Shown here in pieces: positions 12,863 to 25,444 of a stretch of DNA of 64,000 nucleotides. Under the pieces are notes generated by a model that was given only the letters and a program-made list of their open reading frames with translations, was not told where the DNA came from and did not search any database. The stretch's first letter is position 1, and each line of letters opens with the position of its first letter. The stretch covers positions 7,670,829 to 7,734,828 of the forward strand of contig NW_002060946.1 in NCBI RefSeq assembly GCF_000150275.1, given 5' to 3'. This stretch comes from Trichoplax adhaerens (taxonomy: Eukaryota; Placozoa; Uniplacotomia; Trichoplacea; Trichoplacidae). The position numbers and the translations under genes were made by a program.

Positions 12863-13493
12863 TGTGATAATGTTATATACTGTATCAGAGTAGAAATATC
12901 TATGTTAGGATAATTCTGTTAGCCTATCCTTATTTAGTTAACTTCTAATTTGGCATATGTACTATGATTATCATATAGCACTGACTTTTTATGATAGTGA
13001 CACATATTCACTTACTGAAATTAATAGTTACAATAGGGAATGCAAATCACCTACTTACAGTTCGAATCATTATGATTTTAACTTACTTATGGTAGATTGT
13101 AAATTATTGTGGAAATGTTCCGTGATAGGTATATCGTAATCTGACTATTCTGTATCAATCATCAGATGTCTATGTTCATAAATACTGTTGTCTGCGTTAG
13201 GGAGCAGTAACTAAAATTAATATTTAACTCAGTGAATGATTCCAAAGTTAATCGTACTAACTATAATTCATGAACTAGTGAGAAAGAGTATATAAATACA
13301 GTATATCGTGTAATAAAGTCGATTCTCAAGCTTAGTGTTTAACGTAAAATACGAGGCGTCTAAGTCTTTGTGTAGTCTGCTAGTAGAGCAAAAGTGTTTT
13401 TGATAGTGCAGATATCATTCCTTGATACGTGGTTTAAGGAATTGACTTATTGATCGTACATTACGTTATCTAGTTGCAAAGCTGTTTTTGACA
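12863..13493 (+). mobile_element. Solo LTR, family LTR-A copy 1, 631 bp, TSD GTTGT
   Basis: The element starts TGTGATAATGTTATATACTG and ends GCTGTTTTTGACA. It is flanked by GTTGT at 12858-12862 and 13494-13498. A TATATAAA box is at 13289-13296 and AATAAA at 13312-13317. Three other copies in the window (23635-24254, 37260-37888, 39915-40544) align along the full length and have their own, different 5-bp duplications. That proves independent insertion. The 60-codon frame inside it (12957-13139) is not conserved as an ORF and is not a gene. Confidence 0.92.
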
Positions 13494-14843
13494 GTTGTAT
13501 AGTAATATTTAATCTACTGCAGTAGCTATCTACTGTATTGTTATGTACTCTATAAGCTAGCATATGCAAAAGATTTTATTTCCATTTGATCTATTAATGA
13601 AACAATGTGATTATTGATAGTTAATAATCGATATTTCTTTAGCCATCTTTCAAATTTATAGTTACTGTGATGCTATCGCGTATCATAGGTTTTAGTTGCA
13701 CCTTCACGTTCCATTATTAGTGGCACCCTTAAATTCAATTTTACCCCATTACCTAGGTAAGATAATCGACGAAATTACTGAGATTCTGTTTTAATTCTGG
13801 CTGATAACAGATTAATATTATAATATTAGTCATACTGCGAAATATAATTTTAAAGTAAATTTGTTTTATATAAATGGGTATATCCGACCACTATGAATTC
13901 TATTCTTACTTCATAATACCTTATTAATTTTTCTTCATAATTTTGCTAATTAATTCCATATTAAAGGGTTTATTTATTGAAACATATGAGTAGTAATATC
14001 AACAATATTTACGGTAAAATAAAGCACTCGGACATTTAAAGTTTGAAGACAACAGATGTTTTAATGCTAAATTTGACACAAACTACGATTATTCAATCTT
14101 ATTCCTTAAAATTGTTACATTAAATTAAACTGTAATTTATTATATAAAATTATAATTGATAGCATCATCGAGCACTTAAGCTGAGCTTTTGATTGGATAA
14201 CTCACTTAAGATTATAGCAACTACCGTAGCTATTCGTAAAAGTCTGTGGACAAAATTCAACGGTTACGTTAAGGTCATATTGGATATGATGTGAAAGGAT
14301 TATTATCTCTATATCAAAAGCTGTAAGTTGTTCATAAGGCTGATCATATTTGATTCTTAATTGTTCTAATTTGGGTTTAATTGATGATAATAAAAATTTT
14401 AACGTCAACATTTTATAATATTACTAGAAATGACAATGGCGATTTAGCCTACCTGCTAGTCTTATTAAAGTATGAATTATTCACTCAAATATGTTAGCAT
14501 ACAGCATTGGTAGAAAAATGAATGTACGCCAACACATTTTTGGCCTACCAATAGAAACGAACCTAGATTATAAAAACTGTATTATATAATTCTGAATAAG
14601 GGATAAATTCATTATAATAAATAAATAAGGATTTCTTTATCTATATTCGGTCTCTATTTTAAATATTTAATCTTAGTGGTTATACTCCATTGAAATTGAT
14701 TTAAAAAGTTTTAAACAATGCACCAATCATTGAAAAAAGTTTATTTAATTAGCCTTATAGTCAATCTACTAATCACTTATTTGTAAATTAAAACAGATTT
14801 AAACCGATATAGTCGAGAGATATCACTTTTCAACTTAGTAATC
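13494..14843. other. Upstream region of the first GPCR gene
   Basis: No gene was recognised. The frame at 14202-14411 on the minus strand has no family resemblance. The promoter of the GPCR starting at 14844 should lie here, but no shared motif with the other three GPCR upstream regions was evident by eye. Confidence 0.4.
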
Positions 14844-15809
14844 ATGGCAGAAAACCTAACCATTAATTCGACAAGTACTTCATCAAGCGATGTTATTATG
14901 GCATCCATCGGTGTTATTGGAGTTTTAAGTAATATCTTTTTACTAGTAATCATTATTCGTTCCAAAAAATTTCAAGATGTTTCTTATATGTTTGTTATCA
15001 ACGTAGCTCTCTCTGATTTTCTAACATCATTTGTCCTATGTTGCCTATTTTTACCCAAAATTTTAATTCCTGATTTCATGAGCTTTGTCGGCTATTCATT
15101 TTGTAAAATACTTTATTTCGTTTTTGCCTCTACATATGATGCTTCAGCTTTTAGTTTAATTATTATAAGTATATACAGATTTAAAATTATAACTGATCCT
15201 TTACATTATCGATCTAATTCATTTATATGCAAACACTCGGCTAAAGTGATTTTGATCATGTGGATCATCAGTGGATTGATTTCAGCGCCAGCCGCTTTAC
15301 TTACGACAACAACCTACATTGGGGAAGCACGCTGCGATGTCTATTACCCTTTCGGCTACATTCCCAATATTATTTATTTTACCTCTTTTTTCTTCATTAC
15401 TTATGTTATACCTTTAACTATGATGTCACATAACTATATTCGAATCAGCAAGGATCTTTATTCTCGTACTTATCCAAAAAATTACGGCAATTTATTGCGG
15501 GTTCGTCTACCAAGACATAATCGCAATAAAAGTGTTATTCAGTTTTTGATAGGTATTACATGCGCTTACATGATAACATCGGGGCCAATATTTCTTGGAC
15601 TTATGGTTTTATCTATAGCTGGTGGATCTTATACACAATTACGGGAAAGTAATTATTTGCTATCTAGATTGCTGGTAGCCTCTCTCGGAATATCGGCATC
15701 TACTTGTTTTATTAATCCAACTTTATGTCTAATATTTGACAAAAATATAAGATCAGAAATTCGGAGAATATTATATAAAACACCGCCTGAATCCGTCGTA
15801 TCAACTTGA
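14844..15809 (+). CDS. Rhodopsin-class GPCR, single exon, divergent member (GPCR-1)
   Basis: A 321-residue seven-helix receptor, expected at the plasma membrane and coupled to G proteins; ligand unknown. Visible landmarks: N-glycosylation sites N4 and N8; TM1 N30 (1.50); TM2 LSDF with D58 (2.50); the C87-C164 disulfide pair between TM3 and extracellular loop 2; TM4 W140; TM5 P190; TM6 P248; TM7 N291-P292; helix 8 FDKNIRSEIRR. The TM3 end is SIYRFKI, so R112 is kept but the Asp/Glu of DRY is Tyr111. Oddities against its three paralogues: the TM6 Trp before the Pro is Gly247 (TSGP instead of LSWP), and Tyr of NPxxY is Cys295. No Lys lies at 7.43, so it is not an opsin. The ATG is the first in frame, and the whole receptor is one uninterrupted frame. 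Either a specialised or a decaying receptor. Confidence 0.93.
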   Translation: MAENLTINSTSTSSSDVIMASIGVIGVLSNIFLLVIIIRSKKFQDVSYMFVINVALSDFLTSFVLCCLFLPKILIPDFMSFVGYSFCKILYFVFASTYDASAFSLIIISIYRFKIITDPLHYRSNSFICKHSAKVILIMWIISGLISAPAALLTTTTYIGEARCDVYYPFGYIPNIIYFTSFFFITYVIPLTMMSHNYIRISKDLYSRTYPKNYGNLLRVRLPRHNRNKSVIQFLIGITCAYMITSGPIFLGLMVLSIAGGSYTQLRESNYLLSRLLVASLGISASTCFINPTLCLIFDKNIRSEIRRILYKTPPESVVST

Positions 15810-18800
15810 ATAGATAAAATTTTATTCAGATTTTTAAAGGGGAAGCATATATGTTCGTCTTGTATGATTTTTCATCCTCTTCCACGTTTTGTTATTTATT
15901 CATTTAGATTAAAGTAATCATAAAATTGTTACGCTAGATGATGAAAGTAGTTTGGTGCTACGTTGATATGATTCCTAGTAGTATAGTGCTATGCAATATA
16001 ATTTAAGTATTCTATTGGCGAAAAATTGATATAAAAGGCGATTATGATTATCAGCAGGTATTGAAAAAAACGAATTAAACTATCTATTTATGCTCATTAT
16101 GTACGCTCTACTCATGTGCGTGATTTACGTGAAATTAAAATTTTTTAAATTAAATTATATCAAGATGTTTTCTGTAGATCATTTTTTAGCTTATTCGTAA
16201 TAGAGTATCGTAGATATGAGTATAGAACGTGTACTAGAAAAAATTACTTTTTAGAACGTAAATTAAAAATTTTTTTATATAAACATGTAAAGACGTTTTC
16301 TTGGATATAAGAAAGCTCATGAGAGAAAAGGAAAGGCTTCCATGATATGAATGATAGTTTTATTAGAATGTTGCATTGTATACAATTTTGGCACGTAAGC
16401 TGGTGTCTTAAGCCCAGTAATCGACAGCGTCTATATTACAAAAAACGTTAAGGCTACAAAAGTAACAAAAGTAGGCTTGCAGATATTTCTACTGCCTAAA
16501 TAGTTATTACTTTCGTAGATTAGCGTAAGGTGTTAGTTGCACGAAATCATTCATCAAAAAAAGGATGTAAGGCATGAAAATCGTTACGCTTTATTTTTTA
16601 GCAGATCTTACTCATGATGACAATAAATGTTGCTAAGTTACTCTATCTAGTTTCAGCTACGTCAATATGATCAAGACTTCCTTTTAGGTATAAAAATACT
16701 TTGTCTCTAATGTATGTTACTAATAAATAATTACGCAATTGTGTAGATGTTATGGTAAATTATTTTGATGCTACGACGTGATTAAAATATTTAGATCATC
16801 TATTATACAATTATTAATTAGGTGGCCAATATCTTTAGCTCTTTAAGGAATTTTGCAATTGTCAGTTTCCTAGTCCTTTTGTTTAAATTTCTAAACTACT
16901 ATTAATAACAGTCATCTACTATGAAATGCGTCGATGATTCTAGCGAGACATAATACAGATTAGTACTGCTGCTAGTCATACCATCCATCCCTTATTGTAA
17001 ATCCATTATTCCTCCTAATCGTAAAGACTTATTAGCGTAGGTAAATTCTGCGTTGTAAAGTGCTAGAAATGTTCGTTTTTAATCTATCTATTTTAAAAGC
17101 GGTATGTTTGTAGTATTTCAATGCTAAAGTAATAAAATATTTAAGCAGTGAGGTAATAGCTATTAATTAAGCTCTGGTATTGTTCTAATAAAGATAATAG
17201 AAGTATCATTGCTAGTAATTAGTTATTGTCTATATTTCTTTCCTGTATATTATTACTAACAATAAGATCAATTTATCCGAAATTAAAGTATCGTTAAAAT
17301 TGCAAGTTTTACTATCATCAAAGTATTTACTGGACGGACTACGTACGGTAGTGATTTTCTGATGCACTCTTCTTGCTTGTAGTTGGATTATTGAATAAAC
17401 TAGCCACAATTGCAATATCAGTGCTTCATATTACGAATTCTTTAACTTTTATATGGCTATTAAGGAAGCTGTTCGTACGCTACAGTCAAATAACTCAAAA
17501 ATTTCAACATATTGAGCTTGATGCAAATCAAGAGTTTTACTGCCTGGTTAAAATTTATCGGCCACATTTATATTTATCAAATAGAAGGATTTGCAGCCTG
17601 ACCTTTCGGAATTCTAACTTCTTTAATTTATCAGGAAACTATGAAGGTTAACTGCGGTTTACAAAATGACCAAGACTTACTGCAGATTTTGATTGATCTG
17701 AATCAACTTAAACCACTACTGTATGTCTTTTCCGTGATCCCCGTTCTTAGATCATACTTACTCATTTTTGAGACAATCAGATAACCTGTATTCATTTGAG
17801 AAGGGTTATTATTTAAACCACAATTTGTAGCTTAGATTTTTAGAGCCAAGGTTAGAAGAGCTATCGCTTGATCTTACCAGTGCTTTATTCGATTCTAAGT
17901 TAGCAACATTTTACCAAAATTACTTCCAATGTTATTGAAACATTAAAATATCATATAATTATAAAGGTAGTAGACATTTTACGTGCTTCAGAGCAGTAAT
18001 CAAGCTTCAGTATCTCAGCACATAAGGAAGTAAACATTGATCCCTAATAAATGTATCTATTAAGTATAGAGAGTGATTAAAAATTAAATATAACTTTAGT
18101 TTCATTGATGGATGGGATATTTATCAAAGTAATTTTAATGATGTCCTTCCCCGGAATTGTCTTTTTTCGGACACGCACATAAGATTAAAGTCCTGTAATG
18201 GTAGTCTGCTGATAATAATGTAAATATCTCTGCTGCAAATAAGTTACTCATAATAAGAAACATTTAGACATTACTATTGAGTTGTATATGAGTAGCCAAT
18301 CATAAATTTTTACTTGAAATCAAGTTCATATTTTTATTATGCGTATCTGAAATTAATTTAAAAACATAATGTACACCAAACTTTCATGATCCTGATATTA
18401 TAGCAAGAGCGCGTATCCATTTTAAATCTTTTCAAAAGACTAATTTTATTTATTGAGAAAGTATAGTGCTTTTTTAACTTTTAAAAACAATATAAGTGAT
18501 TGCTAATTGTAATATCCTTCGTTCTATAAGTACTTGTAAATATAACTAGGTGAATTTTATGATAATACACATTCGCTATCGGTTGTTGACACATAACATG
18601 TTATATACTGGGCCTGCCACTGCAATAGATCTGCAAAGACACTACAAATTTTCTTACTATTAGTTCGGAGTAATGGTTGCACTGGTTTAAGGGAGTTTTA
18701 CCGAGTTATAAAATATTTCTTACCATATTATCAGAATAGCAGTTTTTGTTCGTTAAAATTTTGGTTGGAGTTTTATTGAAATGAAATTATCTACCATATA

Positions 18801-21478
18801 TTCATTTAGGTATCTGTATAGATTTCTGCTTGTTTTGCTGCTCATCTTAGCAGGAATAATTCATTACTTATCTTATATCATCGCTGAATAGCTGATCAAA
18901 ATAATCGTAATCACCTTGATAAATTGCAGTGTCTACCTTAATATTACCGTTACATCACTAGAATCTGAGAGCGGGCCAATGAATGAATCATATATGTAGA
19001 AAACTGGAGCAGGTTTGTTTATAACAGAAATATCTTAGCGATATTGTCTAAAATTTCTTTATATAAAATATACTATAGCAGCAAATTAATAATGTGTTAG
19101 TCAATACGATGCTTACACTATCATGCTGCTTGCTTACAAACGTAGAATGTAAATTAACAATTTGATCATACAGTTTCTAAAGTATCGCAATTTGTTACGC
19201 TAATGCAGCGCTTCGATCTTTACTTGGCTATTTTATTTCTTACCCAATTTCCTATGTAAAATATCACTAAGGCTGTAGCCTCTTTGCAATTTGTATTAGT
19301 CATTGAAATTTTTATTATTATTTTATCATGATTTCACACTGTATCAAACGTTTGAATTTCTTTTGGAATATAATAGCATCGATTATAATTCAGTGATACA
19401 ATTGGAGTCCTGTTCTATATAATATACATACGATATTAATGCCAGATAATGCCAATGACGATTCTTTCTGTCATTATAATAATTAAAGTATTGTCATTGC
19501 AGTTGATTTATATTATCAAATTATTACTAATAATGAAATAAATGTTCAATACACTAACAATAAGATGACTATCTGAATACCCTATAGCTATTACTATACA
19601 CCTCAGAGGTTACGAATGGTTCAAAACGTCGATAAGCTTATTTTCTCAAATAGCGTATTTAAAATTACTGCTTAAAGTTTTTCGATTCCCCTTCCTCTTT
19701 ATATGAGCTTAAGAATTTACATACTGGCCTGGTTTATTGATTTCGCTATGCTGCATTACGAAACGCAGCTGCTTGTACTGTTTAAAAGAAATTCTACTTG
19801 ACTAGCAATGGTTACTGCTATAAAGTGCTATTTCTATCCCTACCCTTAAACAGTCCCTTAATACGTTATCTTCTACATGCAGCGGTTAAAAAAATAGTTT
19901 ATTACTTGCTGTTACTGTGCTCGATATTTCTTGAATATTACTAAATATGAGTGGCTGGCATCCGAGTATTCGTGTAATATGGAATTTAACTATATGTAAA
20001 CTTGATAATTAATTTTAAATCCAAGTTCCACTGAGACTAATGTAGAGCACGCTGTCATGAACATACAATAATTAGAAGTAACAAAATCAATTTAACCTAA
20101 ATCCGTGTCTCCTGACTCAACTCTATAGTATAGGAATAGCTTAGTTTCCTTATACAGATTCTCCTGAAGTTAGTCGGAGATTAAGAAGAGTAGATAAATT
20201 AGATTATGTCCGATGACGAAAACTATTTTGTGACACTTGCTTAAAGTTGTTGTTGAATACTAGCACAAGTGCCGTTCAAGTGAACCGCTAGAGAAAATGC
20301 TCGCTATTCCAGTGCTATTATCTACATATTTATGTTATATATATATTTTTATTTGAAAATTGAATATTCTGGCATATTTATTGTAATTATGAATAAATGA
20401 ACTTTAGAAGTGATCTGTTTATAATATAGATAATAAGTGTTCTGCGGCAAATTATTCTCTGCGAATGAGATGCTGTATTTTATTTACAGCAAGATATCAC
20501 AATGAAGCCCCTTTTAAATTAGCCAGTATTTTATATTCATTATTACACAACATATGGACAAATATGTTAGCCAAATTCTTCTTCTTAATGAAATGATCTC
20601 ATAAACTAATCTACTTTATCGCATAGATTCATCATCCAGCTCTATACTTACTATGGCTCATTGAAAAAATTCTACAATTGTGTATTGATGTCAAGCTATA
20701 CGACTAATACCATACATCATTATTGAGGAAATAAATTAAGAAATAAATTCAATTAAAACAATTAATAACTTTACATTGAGGTGAAAGTAGTTTATCATTA
20801 TAAAATTCAAAGCGGAATACTGCCCAAAACCGATGTGCGTCGTGAGCTTTAGTATTCTCAGTTACATAAGCATTGATCATTAGCTATAACGCTGAAGTTA
20901 ACCTTCCGCAGAGAGTTACGTCAAGTGGCTCTTACAGGGTAGAAACCCCAACTCGGCATGATTGTCAACTCTCAAATCGGTGATTTTAATAGTAGACTAA
21001 ATATGTAGTATATAAATCCAGATGGTAGAGAAGCTGTCAGTCGTCATTTGGCACTGTAGTCAAACGTTTTCGTCCTTTAATCTGTAAAACTCCTGGCTTT
21101 TATACTCTCTCTTCAAAGGATTGTGCGGTAGAGTATCTGTATGCAGTAATCGAACTCTTTGAAAGATATTATCTTTTTTATAAGAGAAATCAAAGGTCAG
21201 ATCGTGTTTTCTGATTATGACTGCTTCGGGTTAAATGTGTGTTCTGACACATATAAAATAGAGCATAAAGCGATACAAATTTAGGTCTTAGAATATACGA
21301 TAGCCATATCTTTTATTAGTATCAATTTACATGTATAAGCGAGTATATTGGTAACAATATCACACTCTAGTAGTGTGGCCAATTAAAGTATTTGTTATAG
21401 TTTAAAAAGACTCTTATGCTATTTTAGTGAGTTGTAAGAGTTATTTCTTAATCGCAGATCAAGATGATTAGTTATTTT
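15810..21478. other. Gene-free stretch of 5.7 kb between GPCR-1 and repeat B copy 2
   Basis: The only longer frame, 17373-17651, opens at a non-ATG codon and shows no receptor or other family motif. Neither strand shows GPCR landmarks (NPxxY, CDxxYP) that would indicate a degraded paralogue. I see no delimited mobile element. Confidence 0.4.
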
Positions 21479-21998
21479 ACCTACTGTAATGTAACTAGTA
21501 TTGTGATTGTAGACTGTTAGCCATGTTTAGTGTAATGTACGGTAGATATTTATCCTAAGAGATATTTGGTAGCTATAAATATAGACTGTAGTGGTATAGA
21601 CTCTATGCTAGAGTACAGATGACTATATACAGTAAGGTGTTGAGTTACTAATAAGGCTATAGGTAATAATAGAACTGTAAATCATATATTAGGATATGGT
21701 TAATTCATCGCACTTTAGCTGGTGTGAATAATGTCTACGTAAGTACAGTATTCGTATCCATATTGGATTAATGATGGTCCGCAGTAGAATAGTGTTACTA
21801 AGAATAATTTAACTATGTGTAAAATAAGGTAAAAGGTTGCCATGCGGATTGTAGCTGTGAATGCTACGAAAAGTATAAAAGCATGCAACTTTATATTATT
21901 GTGTTAGTTCGTTGTAGAAGTCTTTAGTAGTAGTATTCGGCTAAGTAGAGCTGTATGTAGTTAATCTTTGTATAAGATTCAGTAAAGCTCTTATTTTA
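21479..21998 (-). repeat. Dispersed repeat family B, copy 2
   Basis: This is the inverted, near full-length (about 520 bp) match to 6522-7467 without that copy's 421-bp nested insert. Landmarks on the + strand: TGTAATGTAACTAGTATTG at the left, CATATTGGATTAATGATGG in the middle, AGTAGTATTCGGCTAAG and GTATAAGATTC near the right end. The class is undetermined and no protein is encoded. Confidence 0.7.
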
Positions 21999-23634
21999 TT
22001 AAAATTTGGAATTTCGTGATCAGCATATATCACTCCTACCCAATAAGTTTGCATGTTTATTATGTCTACTTTACAACTGCGAATAGGATATATCACATAT
22101 TTCATATCATAATCTAACGTGGTTCTTTCTCAACGCTGAATATATCAATAAGCTTTATTTCTTTTACAAAATCCTGCCTAATTCTTTGACGTAATGAGGA
22201 ATTTACTATATTTAGAAAAACTACACGAAGTCCTGGTGTTATGAAATGAAATTTCCGCTAGTTAAGTTGATATAGTTTCTATATTATACGCTTACTACAA
22301 CTATAAATTATTCTTTTGACTATAGCAGCATTTTCACTTACGCATAAGATTTGCACTATGTAAGTCCATTGAAGAGACTTTAGATAAAATAGTTACCGAA
22401 ATGTATTTCTAATAAGTTATCATTTGTTATGAATAGATTATCGACTACTATCTTAGTTGCAAAAATATTATCGCATTCCTTGGTATTTGCATTATCCTAT
22501 TAGTAAACCATTAGTTATGTTAAACTATGTAATGGTATACTATGAACAATCAAGTTTTGTTCGGTGCTCTAGCTTTACTGCATTCGTCTGGAAATTTCCG
22601 GCAAATCTTCCTTGTTGCATAATAGAACAGTTTCGGAAAAGTAACTTAAGGTAATGTTTATTTTTTAATGGAAATATAAATAACAGCCTGCTCAATAATT
22701 GTTAAAGAAATTACGACTTACATCTGCGCATTTTGCTAATATTTGCAAGTACTATAAATTAGCCCAGCATTTTCTAATTAGGTGTGTCTAACTATCAATG
22801 TGAGCGAATTAACATCTAATTGATGCTTACTAATCGATTGATGAATAATCTTTATAGCGTGAGGTAGTGATAAGATATAGAATATAGATCATCTTATATA
22901 ATATTATCACGTATGGATCGTTAATAATGATTTCATGATATGCTATTTATTCGTATTTAACTATTCAAATGGTTACCTGAAGATGTAAGATCATTCCTAT
23001 ATTGAATATTATTAAAATCAGAAGAAAAATACCAATATGACAAGAACACCAATAATTAATGAAGATACAAATGTACTGCTAAATGTGCTAGAATTTCTAT
23101 CACATTATTAGAAATGATATCAAAACTTTAGTTTCAGTTGTAAAATACTTTATAAATTTACCGGGGCGTAGTTGAAATCCTAATAAACCTAATTATATTT
23201 AGTTAAATGAAAAATTCACGCAAATCAATTACTGCAGCTATTAATGCAAATTAATTGTCAACATCGCTATATACCTTTTGAGTAATAAATTGAATTAATT
23301 ATTTGTTTACCGCCTTAAACTTCCCGAATTTCGGTCAATTGAAGAAACTTTTTGGGTTAAATTATACGAATTATTATATGAAGCTTGATTGCTCTGACAG
23401 AACTGTTTGTAGGAGTGTTAATGGAAGAATAGGTGATTGTATAATAATTATGTGCAGATTAGTAAATAATTATCACTTAATGATAAGAAATGTCGATGAA
23501 ATAATTTAAAATAAGAAGGAAGTGGTATCAGCATAAATTTATTACGCTGATTTAGTTACTGAACTATTTATTAATAGCATGCAACTACTAAACCTGCAAT
23601 AGCTAGAAAATCGATGTTGCTACGTGTCACAAAA
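21999..23634. other. Gene-free stretch
   Basis: Short frames at 22457-22654 and 23303-23509 open at non-ATG codons and resemble nothing. No repeats were delimited. Confidence 0.4.
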
Positions 23635-24254
23635 CAGCTTTGCAACAAGATAACGTAATGTATGATTAATAAATCAATTCCTTGATCCACGTATCAAGGA
23701 ACGATATCTGCACTATCACAAACACTTTTGCTCTACTAGCAGACTACACAAAGACTTAGACGCCTCATAATTTACGTTAAACACCAACTATAAAAATCGA
23801 CTTTATTACACGATATACTGCATTTATATACTATTCCTCAATAGTTCATGAGTTATAGTTAGTACGATTGACTTTGGAATCATTCACTGAATTAGATATT
23901 AATTGTAGCTACTGCTCTCTTAATGCAGACAACAGTATTTACGAACATAGACATGTAATGACTAATACAGAATAGTCAGATTACGATATGTCCAATCACG
24001 GAACATTTCCATGATAACTTACGATCTACCATAAGTAAATTACAATCACAATGATTCGAACTGTAAGTAGATGATTTACATTCCCTAATATAACTATTAA
24101 TTTCAGTATGTGTATAAGTGTCACTGTCATAAACAGTCAGTACTATATTAAAACACAATATATCCACATAAGAAGTTAACTAAATAAGGATAGGCTAACA
24201 GAATTATCCTAACATAGATATTTCTACTCTGATACAGTATATAACACTGTCACA
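23635..24254 (-). mobile_element. Solo LTR, family LTR-A copy 2, 620 bp, TSD CTACG
   Basis: On the + strand the element begins TGTCACAAAACAGC and ends AACACTGTCACA. It is flanked by CTACG at 23630-23634 and 24255-24259. It is the reverse complement of copies 1 and 4, so it is inserted in the minus orientation. No internal retrotransposon domain is attached. The minus-strand frame 23976-24167 lies entirely inside it and is not a gene. Confidence 0.92.
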
Positions 24255-25444
24255 CTACGACATCAGTATTACTTAAAAATAAATTAAAAGAAATCATGCT
24301 TGCGGATAATACTGTCTACTAAAATAACACATGCCGTACTGTACATGAATTATTTAAATAACAACTTTGAATTACACTTTTACCTTCAAGATAAAGTCAA
24401 CCGATGTAATACCGGAGCACTCATATGGTAAATTAACTCGAAAGGTACCAGTTTGGAGGAGCTACCCAAGTATTCGATGATTTAAAGATAACCCTATATT
24501 AAGCTATTGTTCCTAAGTACAATATACTATTTAATATTTTTGTGTTTCTGTTAAATTTACCTAAATTAAGACAATACTAAGAACTGATTTTCATATCGGA
24601 TTGCTTTCATAATACAACTAGAGGCAATAACGATAGACAAAAGAAATAATTGACATGGTTGACGCTACGCGCCCAATTATTATATATGTTATATAGTAGA
24701 AAGTTAGTCATTTTTGCAAATTCTAACGAAATCAAATTTTTAATATCTTATTATGGAGATACCATGCAAATAAACTATGTATAAATGTTAGAATATCTTT
24801 CTACAACTTGACAACTCTAAAACTGCCCACGCTTTAAGAATTTCTGAAGTTACCTGTTTACTAATAAAATTAACATGAATACCAGCAATAACCACTTATC
24901 AACTATCAATTACATATAACAATGCTAGACCTTATTATCTTTGTCCCTCTTCAGGTTTATAATAGGGTATATTAGTCAGAAATTGGCTGCAACTATCGGG
25001 CTAGCTATCGGATTTTTCTTTCTTATTGAGCAAATAGAATTAAAAAATTTTTAGTTTAGAAATAAAAGATCTTGCATACTCAAACATCTATTGTTCAGAT
25101 TATTAGCTACTAATTAATTTAAAACATCTTGCACCGTATCAATTGCCCATTAGTTCTTAAGTTTGCATAATAAACTAATTAAGATATTGAATTAAATTAA
25201 AAAATTTCAATTCAATTAGTGCGATATTATCCTTTTACCAGGTACCTGCTCATGTCGATTCTGTTAATTCTGAATTAGTACGTGATCTCGATTTAGATTT
25301 ATAAGCATGATTTATTCAACTAGTTAATACTTTCCTAGGTAGTATTTATTGCTATTATTTGTAACTTGCACAGAAGCAGTCATTACTAGGGTCAATCTAA
25401 CTTTTGGTAACTACCGAATTAAGTGAAAATTGGTGCGGAAAGCG
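24255..25444. other. Upstream region of GPCR-2
   Basis: No gene was found. It should contain the GPCR-2 promoter, but I cannot point to a specific element. Confidence 0.4.

Noticed and set aside
13062-13075. AGTTCGAATCA as a tRNA B-box, suggesting a tRNA gene or SINE
   Set aside because: No A-box at suitable spacing and no cloverleaf arms are visible, and the segment is part of an LTR with TATA and AATAAA signals.
12957-13139. Conserved short ORF inside LTR-A copies 1 and 2
   Set aside because: The frames are not maintained in all copies and lie inside LTRs. The similarity is explained by the repeat.
17373-17651. 92-codon ORF with a hydrophobic segment as a degraded GPCR
   Set aside because: It starts at a non-ATG codon and has none of the landmarks of the receptor family (no NP, CDxxYP or YR motif).
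21485-22034. Repeat B copy 2 as an LTR with CCTAC target duplication
   Set aside because: CCTAC does occur on both sides, but the right end would be ...CACT rather than CA and does not align with copy 1, so the match is probably chance.
25430-25444. N-terminal extension of GPCR-2 by five codons
   Set aside because: The upstream codons begin with TTG and GTG, not ATG. The ATG at 25445 gives an N-terminus like those of the paralogues.
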